A stretch of 64,000 nt of DNA from an uncultured Clostridia bacterium (lineage in GTDB: Bacteria; Bacillota; Clostridia; Oscillospirales; Oscillospiraceae): the NCBI GenBank assembly GCA_946547105.1, contig CAMNOV010000001.1, forward strand, positions 1 to 64,000, in the 5' to 3' direction. Position numbers and translations under genes: made by a program. Every line of letters begins with the position of its first letter. Position 1 is the stretch's first letter. This document shows, piece after piece, positions 63,119 to 64,000 of the stretch. A model generated the notes under the pieces. That model saw only the letters and a list, made by a program, of their open reading frames with translations. It ran no database searches and was not told the DNA's origin.

Positions 63119-63147
63119 AGTATAACTTTTTCGCAGCTTTTTTGCAA
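63119..63147 (-). promoter_or_regulatory. Promoter for the DUF1858 gene
   Basis: Reverse strand: TTGCAA, 17 bases, TATACT. Confidence 0.65.
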
Positions 63148-63164
63148 GCCTCTGCTTTTTACAC

Positions 63165-63193
63165 TTGCCACAGAGAAATGCATGTGATAAAAT
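63165..63193 (+). promoter_or_regulatory. Promoter for yebC
   Basis: TTGCCA, 17 bases, TAAAAT preceded by TGA (extended -10); predicted leader about 50 bases, ending in GAGGAG. Confidence 0.7.
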
Positions 63194-63248
63194 ACCAAAG
63201 GTTAAAAGTATTTGCTTTTTTATTCTATCAATCAGAGGAGCTGTTACT

Positions 63249-63989
63249 ATGTCCGGACATTCCAAGTGGCACAATATACAGAAAACCAAGGGTGCGGCCG
63301 ATGCCAAGCGCGCCTCTACTTTTACCAAGATCGCCCGTGAAATGATCGTTGCCGTAAAGGAAGGCGGCGGCGGAGATCCCCGCAGCAATTCCAAGCTGGC
63401 TGCGGTCATTGCCAAGGCAAAAGCGGCCAACATGCCGAACGACAATATCAAGCGCACCATCGACAAGGCGCTTGGTTCCGGCAACACCGAAAACTATGAA
63501 AAGATCGTCTATGAAGGCTATGGCCCGCAGGGCGTGGCCGTGATCGTGGAAGCCATGACCGATAACCGCAACCGTACCGCCGGTGAGATCCGTCATTACT
63601 TCGACAAATACGGCGGAAATATGGGCGCAGCCAACTGCGTGTCCTGGTCCTTCGACAAAAAGGGCGTGATCGTCATCGATAACGAAGACGAAGAGCTTGA
63701 CGAAGATACCGTTATGATGGACGCGCTTGACGCCGGCGCCGATGATTTCGAGGCCGACGGGGAAGCAATGACCGTCTATACGGGCGTGGATGACGTGGCC
63801 ACCGTGGCGGAAGCCCTGACGGAGAAGGGCTATAAGCTGCTTGAGGCGCAAGTCGAGATGCTCCCGCAGAACGGTTATATCAAGCTGACCAATGAAGACG
63901 ATATCAAGAACATGCAGAAGATGCTCGATATGTTCGAGGACTTCGACGACGTCCAGAACGTCTGGCATAACTGGGAGGACGCGGAGTAA
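63249..63989 (+). CDS. yebC: YebC/PmpR family protein
   Basis: 246 residues, usual YebC length. It starts SGHSKWHNIQKTKGAADAKRA, the diagnostic N-terminus. YebC proteins were described as transcriptional regulators and, more recently, as factors that relieve ribosome stalling at proline-rich sequences (TACO1-like). Start at ATG 63249 with GAGGAG upstream; the track's longer start lies before the promoter. The gene is complete, ending 11 bases before the window end. Confidence 0.97.
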   Translation: MSGHSKWHNIQKTKGAADAKRASTFTKIAREMIVAVKEGGGGDPRSNSKLAAVIAKAKAANMPNDNIKRTIDKALGSGNTENYEKIVYEGYGPQGVAVIVEAMTDNRNRTAGEIRHYFDKYGGNMGAANCVSWSFDKKGVIVIDNEDEELDEDTVMMDALDAGADDFEADGEAMTVYTGVDDVATVAEALTEKGYKLLEAQVEMLPQNGYIKLTNEDDIKNMQKMLDMFEDFDDVQNVWHNWEDAE

Positions 63990-64000
63990 ACCTTCTTGAT

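Noticed and set aside
62879-63487. 202-residue version of the DUF1858 gene
   Set aside because: Its first 131 codons run over the yebC start and the divergent promoters; the GTG at 63094 with AAAGGAGG is the credible start.

Overview
The window is a gene-dense, moderately GC-rich chromosomal segment from an endospore-forming member of the Firmicutes, class Clostridia. The best guess is the Oscillospiraceae/Ruminococcaceae side. Direct support: tig-clpP-clpX-lon-ysxC order, scpAB, an IspH-ribosomal protein S1 fusion, remA, CdaA/CdaR, a PASTA kinase, and sporulation genes (alpha/beta SASP, YtfJ, SpoVM, SPOCS-LysM coat protein). I see no rRNA, tRNA, CRISPR array, insertion sequence or prophage. 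The only unexplained stretches are short intergenic regions. Long ORFs opposite tig, lon, uvrA and others are shadows of biased codon use.

Layout. 1-2.6 kb: end of rplS, then lepB-rbgA-rnhB-yraN. 2.6-3.6 kb: a reverse-strand DUF1540 microgene and a metallophosphoesterase. 3.6-10 kb: proteostasis operon tig-clpP-clpX-lon-ysxC. 10-19.2 kb: a long operon running from an M50 protease through scpAB, DUF2953-ytfJ, a DD-carboxypeptidase, rluB, a flavoprotein and cmk to the ispH-rpsA fusion. 19.2-26.5 kb: reverse-strand hydrolase and ackA, then divergent tmcAL, prfA, a TsaC-CoaE fusion and an M18 aminopeptidase. 26.5-31.2 kb: accessory-looking genes (membrane protein, TepA, CYTH protein, lipoprotein, leucine-rich repeat protein). 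31.3-33.7 kb: rplU-rpmA-obgE and a SASP gene. 33.9-36.8 kb: a degenerate P-type ATPase coupled to a HAD phosphatase. 36.9-45.4 kb: ybaK-uvrA-recD2-comF-mreB-ispD-ispF. 45.5-49.5 kb: DUF3343 plus a cysteine desulfurase, then cdaA-cdaR-rseC. 49.5-61 kb: yicC-remA-gmk-rpoZ-priA-def-fmt-rsmB-rlmN-prpC-prkC-rsgA. 61-62.9 kb: a spore-coat cluster (50-aa membrane ORF, spoVM, SPOCS-LysM). 62.9-64 kb: DUF1858 gene and yebC.

Most of the window is housekeeping, organised in translationally coupled operons with ATGA or TGATG overlaps. Housekeeping promoters are easy to read by eye (TTGnnn-17-TAnnnT, often with an extended -10). The main candidate for an undescribed system is the gene at 33.9 kb. It keeps the complete P1B-type ATPase architecture, but the phosphorylated Asp is Ser (SKTGT) and the TGES, CPC and GDGxND motifs are all altered. 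It is followed with no gap by a HAD phosphatase whose own catalytic motifs look intact. Other points of interest are: a 23-codon spoVM next to a SipL-like coat gene; an internal promoter and ribosome binding site inside the ispH-rpsA fusion; the TsaC-CoaE fusion; L27 lacking the Firmicutes N-terminal extension together with absence of its Prp protease gene; and one palindromic promoter shared by ackA and tmcAL.
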